Source: an uncultured Bacteroidales bacterium
GTDB lineage: Bacteria > Bacteroidota > Bacteroidia > Bacteroidales > FEN-979
Length of the DNA: 36,377 nucleotides
Assembly: GCA_903885595.1 (NCBI GenBank)
Contig: CAISJJ010000357.1
Span: forward strand, 1 to 36,377
Reading direction: 5' to 3'
The notes under the pieces were generated by a model. The model searched no databases, had not been told where the DNA came from, and worked only from the letters and a program-made list of their open reading frames with translations. The position numbers were made by a program, and so were the translations under genes. Numbering within the stretch: position 1 is the first letter of the stretch; each line of letters begins with the position of its first letter. Shown here one piece after another: positions 18,743-26,714 of the stretch.

Positions 18743-20011
18743 TTACCTCCCGAAATCAGGATCCAGTGAGCCGTCGGGCATGTATCTGATGATGATGAAA
18801 TCATTGTTAAATCCGTTGTTTGAATTACCTGCAGCGACGATTTTCAGGTCTTTCTGCAGTGCGATGCAATAGGCATTCTCGTCGCCTTTCTGCACTGAGG
18901 TGATGACAAGGCCTTTTTTACCGAACGATTCATCTGCGGTCCCGCTGTTGCTGAACCTCATCAGTGCGATGTCGTTAGCGTCACCATTATCTGAACTGCC
19001 TGCCAAGATGATCTTTCCGTCGGGTTGCAGGGCCAGTGCGTATACTTTGTCATCGCCAGCCCCGACCGGGGTCAAAACGATGCCCTCTTTTCCGAAGGTC
19101 TTATCCAGCCTGCCTTCCGGAGTGAACCGTGCGACGGCAAAGTCGAAATCGTCGCCGTTGAATGAGCTTCCGGCCACGATGATCTTCCCGTCGGGCTGGA
19201 GGGCAACGCCTTTTGCCAGATCTTCGCCGTTTTGTAACGATTTGACCATAATGCCGTTAACTCCGAAGGACCGGTCAGGTTCCCCGTTGGGAAGGTACCT
19301 GGCCACCCCGAAATCTGTGTTTGCAGAACCTGCCGCAACGATCTTTCCGTCGCGTTGCAGGGTGACTGCGGCAATCCTGTCATCACCGCTGCTGATGTTG
19401 GAGATGACCATTCCGTTTTTTCCGAAAGTGCTGTCCATGGATCCGTTGTGGTTGAATCGCACCAGCGCGAAATCCTCATAGTTGCCATTGGTTGAACTCC
19501 CGGCCACGATGATCTTTCCGTCGGGCTGCAACGCCATCGAGGTGGCCACATCATCCCCTTCGCCGATGGACCTGACGATGAGACCCTTTTTACCGAAAGT
19601 GGTATCCCATTGACCATCAGACTGGTACCTGACCATCGCAAAGTAAATGGCGTTGTTGTGATACAGGCTGCCGGCCATCAGGATCTTGCCGTCGCCGAGT
19701 ACCAGCGTTGCCGAACTTCGGTCTTCTACGGTTTTATGGATGGTTTTAACAATGCCTCCGGTCCCGAATGATGTATCCAGCCTGCCTTCGGGGGTGTATT
19801 TTAACAAGGTAAAACTTGCATTACAAAAGCCGGAAACCACAATCTTCCCATCATATTGTAACGACATCGCGCTGGCGATATCGTCGGAGGTTGAAAGGGA
19901 TGTGATGACCACTCCCGGGGGAGGGACTACTGGGTCATCCGACCCGCCTGACTGGGCTGATGCGCATATCTGCAGGGTCATGAAAAAGAGCATCAATATT
20001 CCGGTTTTCAT
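18743..20011 (-). CDS. Secreted delta-60 repeat (seven-unit propeller-like) protein
   Basis: The 422-residue protein has a Sec signal peptide (MKTGILMLFFMTLQICASAQ). It then has seven repeats of about 55 residues with the delta-60 pattern LQPDGKIIVAGSS...DFALVRF...G..D.TFG..G. Seven units would fit a beta-propeller. It ends right after the seventh unit (DGSLDPDFGR) and has no T9SS sorting domain, so it is probably periplasmic or released. It is the first gene of the operon leading into the exporter and the NRPS-PKS genes. No enzymatic residues are evident. The link with the biosynthetic genes rests only on the 5-bp spacing and shared orientation. Repeat family identification is confident; function is unknown. 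Confidence 0.9.
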   Translation of the reverse strand: MKTGILMLFFMTLQICASAQSGGSDDPVVPPPGVVITSLSTSDDIASAMSLQYDGKIVVSGFCNASFTLLKYTPEGRLDTSFGTGGIVKTIHKTVEDRSSATLVLGDGKILMAGSLYHNNAIYFAMVRYQSDGQWDTTFGKKGLIVRSIGEGDDVATSMALQPDGKIIVAGSSTNGNYEDFALVRFNHNGSMDSTFGKNGMVISNISSGDDRIAAVTLQRDGKIVAAGSANTDFGVARYLPNGEPDRSFGVNGIMVKSLQNGEDLAKGVALQPDGKIIVAGSSFNGDDFDFAVARFTPEGRLDKTFGKEGIVLTPVGAGDDKVYALALQPDGKIILAGSSDNGDANDIALMRFSNSGTADESFGKKGLVITSVQKGDENAYCIALQKDLKIVAAGNSNNGFNNDFIIIRYMPDGSLDPDFGR

Positions 20012-20115
20012 CGATCGGATGTTTTAGGAGGAACCATACAGGGAAGAAAATCCTCTTTAGATTGATAACCATCTCATACCCGGTAGCAAGATCCTGCAGA
20101 CCATGAATTTTGTGG

Positions 20116-20145
20116 TAAATATAATGATAATTTGAATTATATCAA
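20116..20145 (-). promoter_or_regulatory. Candidate Bacteroidota promoter for the biosynthetic operon
   Basis: On the minus strand a TTG (20143-20145) is followed after 19 bases by TATATTTA (20116-20123). This is one base off the Bacteroidota -7 consensus TAnnTTTG with its -33 TTG. It would start transcription about 100 bases before the delta-60 ATG. The region is AT-rich, so chance matches are likely. Confidence 0.35.
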
Positions 20146-20244
20146 GTTTTGCACCAAAATGTTGGCGAGCCGATTGCAATTGCCTCACGATATACATTCT
20201 TGGCATTCGATGGAAAAAATCAACGATTATGCATCCTTTTAAAT

Positions 20245-20265
20245 TTTTGACATTTGAATTTTGAC
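20245..20265 (-). repeat. Left copy of 21-bp inverted repeat
   Basis: The reverse complement of these 21 bases is identical to 24852-24872. It lies 3 bases past the stop codon of the fucosidase gene. Its core is the TTCAAATGTCAAAA motif, which recurs in tandem at the right copy. Confidence 0.85.
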
Positions 20266-20268
20266 TTC

Positions 20269-22227
20269 TCATCTGGCCCCCACCTCATCTACGAATATCC
20301 ACGCTTTTTCTCCCGCCCCGGCGTGCCACGAAGGACAAACGCCCCGGTTGACGGCATGAATGCGGATGTAGCGGGCCTCTCGTTTCCCTGTTTTCGCTGA
20401 AAAATCGCGGATCATCGTACCCTCATTGCGTTCGTCAAGCCGGTTCTTCACCGATGCGACCCTGGTGAAATGCTGCCCATCAGCCGAAACAGAAAAATCA
20501 ACCCTGGCCGGCATGAATATCCAGCTTCCCTGCTGTTGGAGGAAACCGGCCCATACCGATGAAATTGGTGTTATTTTTCCGAGGTCGATGGTCGCCTCGA
20601 AATCCACCCCTTCGTATCCCTGCCACCGGCCATCCATGAATTCATAACTGCCTCGGAAGCCATCGATGATCGCGTCATTACCTCCGCCCGTGTACTTTTC
20701 GCTGCAGGCGGTTGCCATGGCAATGTTAGCGTCGAACTTCGGAACAGTTTTAACCTCCTCTTTCAGCTCAGGCCCGCGAAACAGACCGATGTTCATGATC
20801 GCAGGCTCGGCCCTGGCGCCAGCGATCACCAGCCGTACCCGTAGCGCGGTGATTTCGGGGAATCTCAACAATCGCTTGTGCCCCACAGTGGTCCCACCGG
20901 CAAAGGTTTTCCATTCCATGCCATCCAGGTAGTCGAAGTGGAATTTTTCGATCCGTTGGCCCACCTGGATATCTTCCTGGAGCATCGCCACATTGAAGGC
21001 CGCCGGCGCGGGAAGGGTGTATTCTATCGTGTTATGGTAAAGGCTGATGCCAGCGTGGTCAAGCAGGTTGGTACGGAAGGTCTCATTTAGGATCTTTCTC
21101 ATTCCCTGCAGGCTCCTGATGTCGTTTTCATGGATGAGTCCGCGCTTATCGGGAGGGATGTTAAGCAGCAAAACCGAGTTCATTCCCACCGAATGAAAGT
21201 AGATGTCGGCTAGTTTTTCAGGCGATTTTACCCTGTTGTCGTCGGCCGCTTTCCAGAACCATCCCGGCCGGATCGAGACGTCGGTCTCGGCAGGGTACCA
21301 GGTCAGCGTGCTGGCGCCGCTGAGCCTGTTGCGGCTTCCGAGATCTTCGCCGGTGAGGTCGCGCGGGATGAAACCGCCGTCGACAGGAATTTGCTGCGAT
21401 GCCGCCGATATTGCATCCGGGTACTGCACGATACCCGGCAGCACGCTCCATTCTGTGGTGCGCCCGTAACCCGATTCGGTGCCTACCCACCGCACGTCGG
21501 GACCCATTACCGCGATCACCGCGCCGGGCTGCAGTTCGCGGACCAGGGCATAATAAGAGTTCCAGTCATACACCTGCCTTTTCCCGTTGGCCCCTTCACC
21601 GCAGGCACCGTCGAACCAGACCTCCGACACCTCCCCGTAGCCGGTCAGCAGTTCGCGAAGCTGATTCCGGAAGAATTCGTTGTAATGGTCCGAATCGCCG
21701 TAGCTGGGCTCGTGCTTGTCCCAAGGCGAGAGGTAGAAGCCGAACTTCAGCCCGTACTCCCGGCAGGCAGCGGCCACATCTGCCACCACGTCGCCCTTGC
21801 CTTTTTTCCAGGGACTGGCCGCTACCGAATGTTTCGTGAATTCCGATGGCCACAGGCAGAACCCGTCGTGGTGTTTGGCGGTGATGATTGCCATTGTCAT
21901 TCCCGCTTCTTTGATCACCCGTGCCCACTGACGGGCATCGAGCTTCTTCGGATTGAAAAGCCCCGGATCGTAGGCCCCATCACCCCATTCCTTTCCAGTG
22001 AAACTGTTGATGCCGAAATGGATGAAGGCGTTGAACTCCAGCCGCTGCCAGTCCAGCTGCCGCGCCGAAGGGGTCACTTCTGCGGCCAGCTCTGCGATCT
22101 CTGCAGTCGTTGCGCCCAGCGGAACAATGACCATGTTGTTTCCCTGGTACACCGGACGGATAGGTTGGGAGAAAAGTGATAGGGATATGATTTGAAACAA
22201 AACCTGAAGGAAGAGGGGGAATTTCAT
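20269..22227 (-). CDS. Secreted GH29 alpha-L-fucosidase with C-terminal F5/8-like module
   Basis: The 652-residue enzyme has a signal peptide (LFLQVLFQIISLSLFSQ). The GH29 barrel lies at about residues 45-400, with FIHFGINSFTG, the conserved KHHDGFCLWPSEFT, FYLSPWDKHE and the nucleophile Asp206 in VWFDGACGEG. It should hydrolyse terminal alpha-L-fucose from glycans. The last 150 residues form a discoidin-like beta-sandwich (WQGYEGVDFEATIDLG to RYIRIHAVNRG) that closely resembles the C-terminus of the neighbouring esterase and may bind carbohydrate. It lies 319 bp downstream of that esterase on the same strand, so the two probably act on the same glycan in the periplasm or outside. The acid/base residue was not assigned. 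Confidence 0.93.
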   Translation of the reverse strand: MKFPLFLQVLFQIISLSLFSQPIRPVYQGNNMVIVPLGATTAEIAELAAEVTPSARQLDWQRLEFNAFIHFGINSFTGKEWGDGAYDPGLFNPKKLDARQWARVIKEAGMTMAIITAKHHDGFCLWPSEFTKHSVAASPWKKGKGDVVADVAAACREYGLKFGFYLSPWDKHEPSYGDSDHYNEFFRNQLRELLTGYGEVSEVWFDGACGEGANGKRQVYDWNSYYALVRELQPGAVIAVMGPDVRWVGTESGYGRTTEWSVLPGIVQYPDAISAASQQIPVDGGFIPRDLTGEDLGSRNRLSGASTLTWYPAETDVSIRPGWFWKAADDNRVKSPEKLADIYFHSVGMNSVLLLNIPPDKRGLIHENDIRSLQGMRKILNETFRTNLLDHAGISLYHNTIEYTLPAPAAFNVAMLQEDIQVGQRIEKFHFDYLDGMEWKTFAGGTTVGHKRLLRFPEITALRVRLVIAGARAEPAIMNIGLFRGPELKEEVKTVPKFDANIAMATACSEKYTGGGNDAIIDGFRGSYEFMDGRWQGYEGVDFEATIDLGKITPISSVWAGFLQQQGSWIFMPARVDFSVSADGQHFTRVASVKNRLDERNEGTMIRDFSAKTGKREARYIRIHAVNRGVCPSWHAGAGEKAWIFVDEVGAR

Positions 22228-22546
22228 GTGTTAATTATTTGATTTTTAATGGTCACATGGAATACCCATAAATTAACATTCACGGTTGGCGTGGATGATG
22301 TCCTTATGGGCATTTCATATTTTTATGAACGAATGGCTGATGGAATGAAGAACAATTAAACTGCTCACTTCTTCTTCACTCATCGTTTTTCATTTTACAT
22401 TAGTCGTTAACCCAATGATTAGCGTACAATTGATAATTGCCTGTGAAAAATGAATAAAGAATAATGAATAGTATGTTAAAATTTAAACAGTCTCTAAAAC
22501 TACAGAAATTTATCGAATTTTTGCATCCAGCCTTTTCCCCCGGCTC
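22228..22546. other. AT-rich intergenic region between fucosidase and esterase genes
   Basis: This is a 319-bp spacer with no convincing gene. Just after the esterase stop on the minus strand is a weak AGCC/GGCT hairpin, too short to call a terminator. No promoter could be assigned for the fucosidase gene. Confidence 0.6.
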
Positions 22547-24811
22547 TCACTCCACCACCGCCTCGTCGGCAAAAAGCCAGGCGTGGTGGCCCTTGCCAGG
22601 GTGCCAATTCGGACAAACGCCACGGTTCTTCGCCACGATCCGGATATAACGTGCGGTCATGCTTTCAGGTTTCGGGCTCCCGGAAACTTCGCGATTGCCG
22701 GCTTCATCCTGTTTCCCGGCGTTTTGATCCCGGCCGGTCAGGGCATCCCACAGGTACTCCTTCACAAAGGGCTCCCTCAGTTTGGGCGAATCGGTGGTAA
22801 TAATCTCCTTTACCACCGTGAAAGTCTTGCCATCGGCCGACACCGCGATCGTCATCGACTCCGGCAGGAAGATCCAGGACCGGGCATCGTGCAGGAATCC
22901 GATGCTTACCTTGCTGATGGTAGCCGGCGCTCCGAGATCGATGGTCCCTTCGAATCCGACTCCCTCGTAACCCTGCCACAAACCATCCCTGAAATCTACT
23001 GATCCCCTGATCCCGTCGAGCAGGACTTTGGGACCGCCGGGGTACCTTGGGGAAAAAGGATCCTTCGTCGTGATTTTTTTGCCTATGGCCCTGTGATGGT
23101 AGAAGGTCACGATTGCCAACAATGGCGAGGGGATCGCCCCTTTAAATGCCCTGGCCAGAATCGTGACCGATGAATCAAGGGGAATTGGAGTTCTGTAGAG
23201 AATGGAGGATGGGTCCGGGGCGTCACGGCTCATGCTGATCTTCTCCATGGCCCGGGCGGCAGGAATTCCCCGGGGCCGGGTAGTGTCGGGACTGTTCACG
23301 GTATACCGGATCAGGCAGCTGGTGTCGTCACAGGTGAGCGTCAGAGCGGGGTTGTGCCCTTGCTGGCCGGGTTTGAGTTTGACTTTTACATCGCGGATGA
23401 TAAGCGGGATCGAATCGGTACGGAATGGCGCAGCCGGTAACCCGGCCAGGTTGAACAGGTTGACCGCGGCGGTATCGGCAAAAGCGAACCGGATATGTAC
23501 CGGATCGGGTACCCGGGGACTGCGCAGCCTGACCCTGTTGCCTTCGATCCGCGCATCCGCTTCATGGAACACCCCGTCACTGCCGGCCATGGTAAACGAG
23601 CGTAGCCTGTCGCCTTTTACCATCAACCCCTCATCGGCATGGTCGAAACCGATCAGGGCATCGCTCCCTTCTGCCTTCCATCCATTGAAAATCGGGCCTG
23701 AACAGGCCTTCTCCTTCATCCCGTATGTATCATGAAGGGCCAGTAAGGCCAGCCGCAGGCCCACATCCTGCTTGTTTTTCGGATGGATGTCGCGAATATC
23801 GCCCATGTCCATGGTCACCGCCATCCCCGACCGGGGAACCGACAATGTCCTTTGTTGCGCTTCTCGGAGGTAAGCCGCCGCCGGGAAGAAGTCCTCCATG
23901 TATTTAAAAGGAGCGATCTGAACAAAATAGAACGGGAAGTCCCCCTGTTCCCATCGCCCGCGCCAGCACTTCACCATGGTGGCGATCAGCTGGTCGTAGA
24001 GATCGGCCTGGTAACGGTTCGATTCGCCCTGGTACCAGATGGCTCCCTTGATGCGGTAGTTGATCAGCGGATGGATCATCCCGTTGTAAAGCCATGATGC
24101 TTTGCTGCATTCCCAGCCATCGCTGTTGGGAGACTTTAAAAACCAGTTCAGGTTCTGCTCCGGTTGCAGGCATTCGCGCGCGGTCCATGCCTCAGCCGGG
24201 GTTCCGCCCACGGTGGTGGAGATCAGCCCGATGGGCACTTTCAACAGGTTGTAGAGCGTCCGTCCAAAGAAAAAGGCGGTGGCGCTGAAGCCGGCGACCG
24301 TTTCGACGGTGGCAGGCCTCCAGGTCGCCCTGCACGAGTCGGATGGCAGTGAATCGGGGGACCGGGCCACCTGGCAAAGCCTGATGGCAGAGTAATCGTG
24401 AACCCGGATGTCTCTCTTCTCATCCCTGTATTGCTTCCATCCGCCCAGCATCTTGATGGTGAACTCCATATTCGATTGCCCAGAACAGAGCCAGACTTCG
24501 CCGAACAGGATGTCGTTGAGCACGATCCTGTTTTTGCCGGTGATGATGATGGAATGAGGTCCTCCTGCCGGTCCGGTTGGGATCGCGGTGATCCATTTGC
24601 CCTCGGCGCCGGTGATGGCCACGGCCTTTTCGACCAGCCAGCCGGCTTCCACCTCCACCCTTTCACCGGGGCTGGCCCATCCCCAGATCTTTACCACGGT
24701 ATCGCGCTGCAGGACCATTCCCGGGGAAAGCAGCGAGGGTAGTCTGACCTGAGCGTTCAGGAAGGGGGAGGAGAGAAGGAGGAGGAGGAGAAGGGGGAGC
24801 GGATGTCGCAT
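22547..24811 (-). CDS. Secreted sialate O-acetylesterase-like (SASA/SGNH) enzyme
   Basis: The 754-residue protein has a strongly hydrophobic signal peptide (PLPLLLLLLLSSPFLNAQ). The SGNH-type esterase domain spans about residues 90-480, with the nucleophile Ser113 in LCSGQSNMEF and the conserved GGTPAEAWT and IKGAIWYQGESN motifs. The family removes acetyl groups from sialic acids or from plant polysaccharides; which substrate applies here is not decided by sequence. A chitobiase-C-like Fn3 fold follows (YTVNSPDTT to ILARAFKG). The C-terminus is a discoidin-like module (GLWQGYEGVGFEGTIDLG to RYIRIVAKNRGVCPNWHPG), homologous to the fucosidase C-terminus. It is the upstream gene of the pair. Confidence 0.92.
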   Translation of the reverse strand: MRHPLPLLLLLLLSSPFLNAQVRLPSLLSPGMVLQRDTVVKIWGWASPGERVEVEAGWLVEKAVAITGAEGKWITAIPTGPAGGPHSIIITGKNRIVLNDILFGEVWLCSGQSNMEFTIKMLGGWKQYRDEKRDIRVHDYSAIRLCQVARSPDSLPSDSCRATWRPATVETVAGFSATAFFFGRTLYNLLKVPIGLISTTVGGTPAEAWTARECLQPEQNLNWFLKSPNSDGWECSKASWLYNGMIHPLINYRIKGAIWYQGESNRYQADLYDQLIATMVKCWRGRWEQGDFPFYFVQIAPFKYMEDFFPAAAYLREAQQRTLSVPRSGMAVTMDMGDIRDIHPKNKQDVGLRLALLALHDTYGMKEKACSGPIFNGWKAEGSDALIGFDHADEGLMVKGDRLRSFTMAGSDGVFHEADARIEGNRVRLRSPRVPDPVHIRFAFADTAAVNLFNLAGLPAAPFRTDSIPLIIRDVKVKLKPGQQGHNPALTLTCDDTSCLIRYTVNSPDTTRPRGIPAARAMEKISMSRDAPDPSSILYRTPIPLDSSVTILARAFKGAIPSPLLAIVTFYHHRAIGKKITTKDPFSPRYPGGPKVLLDGIRGSVDFRDGLWQGYEGVGFEGTIDLGAPATISKVSIGFLHDARSWIFLPESMTIAVSADGKTFTVVKEIITTDSPKLREPFVKEYLWDALTGRDQNAGKQDEAGNREVSGSPKPESMTARYIRIVAKNRGVCPNWHPGKGHHAWLFADEAVVE

Positions 24812-24812
24812 G

Positions 24813-24875
24813 GGAATTCAAAGTTCAAAGTTCAAATGTCAAAATGCAAATGTCAAAATTCAAATGTCAAAATGT
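24813..24875 (+). repeat. Tandem TTCAAATGTCAAAA-type motif; right copy of inverted repeat
   Basis: Overlapping copies of AAGTTCAAA and CAAATGTCAAAA run for about 60 bases directly upstream of the esterase start codon. Bases 24852-24872 are the exact inverse of 20245-20265. The stretch gives a low-complexity translation and is not a gene. Confidence 0.85.
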
Positions 24876-25035
24876 TGAGAGTGGTATTGACATTATTATT
24901 CATGATCAACCCGAAGAAATTGAGTTTATCTGTTTTGCTGAGGAACATGAAAAAAAATAATCTGAAAGCTGATTTAGTTTCAAAAATGGAGTTAAGCTAA
25001 ATGACTTGAAACAATTTTAAAGGGCTCACATAAAA
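24876..25035. other. Gene-free AT-rich stretch
   Basis: With the flanking repeat and the T9SS remnant, this belongs to a 536-bp gap between the esterase start and the MFS start. Short open stretches are present, but none has a start site and length worth calling. Confidence 0.5.
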
Positions 25036-25250
25036 CTAAACAGACCCCAAAGTTACCCCAACCCCATACCCGGCACCTCCACCTCTGAGGGTCACAAAAT
25101 TAATTCTATTTTGATTGACAGAAGTTTCTTTTACAGGTAAAATTTTCCCCTGAAGTGTATATAACCCGATGTGCGGAGCTGTGGTCTGCCCCGGTGGAAG
25201 AACAACGGTAACCTGATGGAAATTGGGATTCGGATAACCGGAAGGGGATT
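25036..25250 (-). pseudogene. Decayed T9SS C-terminal sorting domain
   Basis: The minus-strand frame from about 25250 to a TAG at 25036-25038 reads like a complete type A sorting domain. It has GYPNPNFHQVTVVLPPG, then LYTLQGKI, an NRINFVTL strand and a Gly-rich GYGVGVTLGS end. YPNP start, LYxxxGK and a short terminal strand are the hallmarks of T9SS cargo C-termini. Upstream, the frame meets stop codons near 25350-25370 and there is no passenger protein. This is therefore the 3' relic of a gene lost next to the MFS transporter. Confidence 0.7.
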
Positions 25251-25347
25251 TTTTTATACGTGACCAGTTCAGTACATTGGATATGTGTCGTATTTTTATC
25301 CAATTATTTGGCTTTATTTCCAGGTTGGATTATTTTTTATTGTGATC

Positions 25348-26526
25348 ATGTCATTTTCGCTGAAACGGAACCTTTCCGCCTTATACCTGATCAAGGTCGC
25401 CAAGTGGATGAACCTGGTGATGCCGGTTATCGTTTTGTTTTACAAGTCGAATGGCCTTACCATGCAGGATATATTCACGCTGCAGGCCATCTATTCCGTA
25501 ACGCTCATGGTATTCGAAATTCCAACCGGCTATTTTGCCGACACCAGCGGTCGCCGCACCAGCATACTTGCCGGTTCTGTTCTTGGTTTTGCAGGGTTTC
25601 TGATCTACTGCACATCCACTGGCTTCTGGCAATTTGTTGTCGCTGAGACGATCCTTGGAATCGGGATGAGCCTCGTATCAGGCGCAGATTCAGCCATGCT
25701 CTACGACTCGCTTGTATCGGCAGGAGCCTCCGGAAAATATACCCGTTTTGAGGGGCGAATAACATCGATCGGAAATTTTGCCGAGGCGCTGGCCGGGATT
25801 CTCGGAGGAATACTGGCGGCAATCTCACTTCGCACTCCGTTTTTTTTCCAGGCGGGCATCGCCTTTCTTGCCATTCCCGCTGCATTGATCCTGCAGGAAC
25901 CACCCGTGCACGGCAACATCCGCAAACCCGGATTGCGCGATATTTCTTCCATCGTGGCCAGGGTTCTTCACGGCGACCGCAAACTGTTCTGGAATACCAT
26001 CTTCTCTGCGGTGACAGGCGTTTCAACCCTTACCATGGCCTGGCTTGCACAGCCGTACTTCATCCAGGCCGGACTGAAGGTCACCTTTTTCGGTGTTGTA
26101 TGGGCTGTTCTGAATCTTTCCGTTGGGCTGGCTGCTATATATGCCTGGCGCATTGAATCAAGACTTGGGCCAAAACGGACGGTGATCCTGTTTACATTGT
26201 TCCTGCTCCTGGGATATTTCGGGATGGCCCTGTTTGGAACCATCACCGGTTTTATTTTGCTGCTGATATTTTATATGGCCCGCGGCCTGGCGACGCCAAC
26301 ACTCCGGAATTATATCAATATCATCGCTTCATCCGACACACGCGCAACCATACTTTCGGTGCGCAATTTCATAATCCGCGGGCTTTTCGCTCTTATGGGA
26401 CCCTTCTACGGCTTTGTAACCGACCGTTTTGGCCTGTCAACGGCATTACTGCTGGCAGGAATGATCTTCGGGGTGCTTAGCAGTATTTCGTTGTTCTTCT
26501 TTCTGAAGTATAAAACTTACCGGTGA
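25348..26526 (+). CDS. MFS transporter, 12 predicted helices
   Basis: From the ATG at 25348 the protein has 392 residues (MSFSLKRNLS...); an upstream ATG at 25285 would add 21 residues but has no better ribosome site. About twelve hydrophobic helices alternate with short loops. The loop after helix 2 has the MFS signature (GYFADTSGRR), and the equivalent loop of the second half is IESRLGPKR. It is most likely a drug or small-molecule efflux carrier; substrate cannot be read from the sequence. It is the only plus-strand gene in the window. It is divergent from the esterase and convergent with the 1607-residue surface protein, and it is probably monocistronic with its own terminator at 26573-26605. 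Confidence 0.88.
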   Translation: MSFSLKRNLSALYLIKVAKWMNLVMPVIVLFYKSNGLTMQDIFTLQAIYSVTLMVFEIPTGYFADTSGRRTSILAGSVLGFAGFLIYCTSTGFWQFVVAETILGIGMSLVSGADSAMLYDSLVSAGASGKYTRFEGRITSIGNFAEALAGILGGILAAISLRTPFFFQAGIAFLAIPAALILQEPPVHGNIRKPGLRDISSIVARVLHGDRKLFWNTIFSAVTGVSTLTMAWLAQPYFIQAGLKVTFFGVVWAVLNLSVGLAAIYAWRIESRLGPKRTVILFTLFLLLGYFGMALFGTITGFILLLIFYMARGLATPTLRNYINIIASSDTRATILSVRNFIIRGLFALMGPFYGFVTDRFGLSTALLLAGMIFGVLSSISLFFFLKYKTYR

Positions 26527-26572
26527 ACTTTATTCGACTGGGATTGAATATGATCTTAGCTCATCGTAGTGC

Positions 26573-26605
26573 AAAATCCCCCGGGATAATTCTCCGGGGG
26601 ATTTT
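26573..26605. terminator. Strong bidirectional intrinsic terminator
   Basis: A perfect 12-bp stem (AAAATCCCCCGG at 26573-26584, CCGGGGGATTTT at 26594-26605) encloses a 9-base loop and is followed by another T. The A-run and T-run ends make it work both ways. It separates the MFS gene from the convergent T9SS gene ending at 26715. Confidence 0.85.
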
Positions 26606-26714
26606 TAAGGTCGCACTTTTCATTTTTAATTTTAATCATCCCGGGAAAACAGTATAAACCCGATAAAACCAGACTTGGGAAGCTTACCTGTTAATTACAT
26701 TTATAAAACTTCAT

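Noticed and set aside
20057-20272. A 71-codon minus-strand open frame
   Set aside because: It begins in the TTCAAATGTCAAAA repeat, overlaps the fucosidase stop and shows no domain.
24880-24962. A short plus-strand reading (EEIEFICFAEEHEKK, then stop)
   Set aside because: It looks protein-like but has no start site and is too short to call; it may be a relic.
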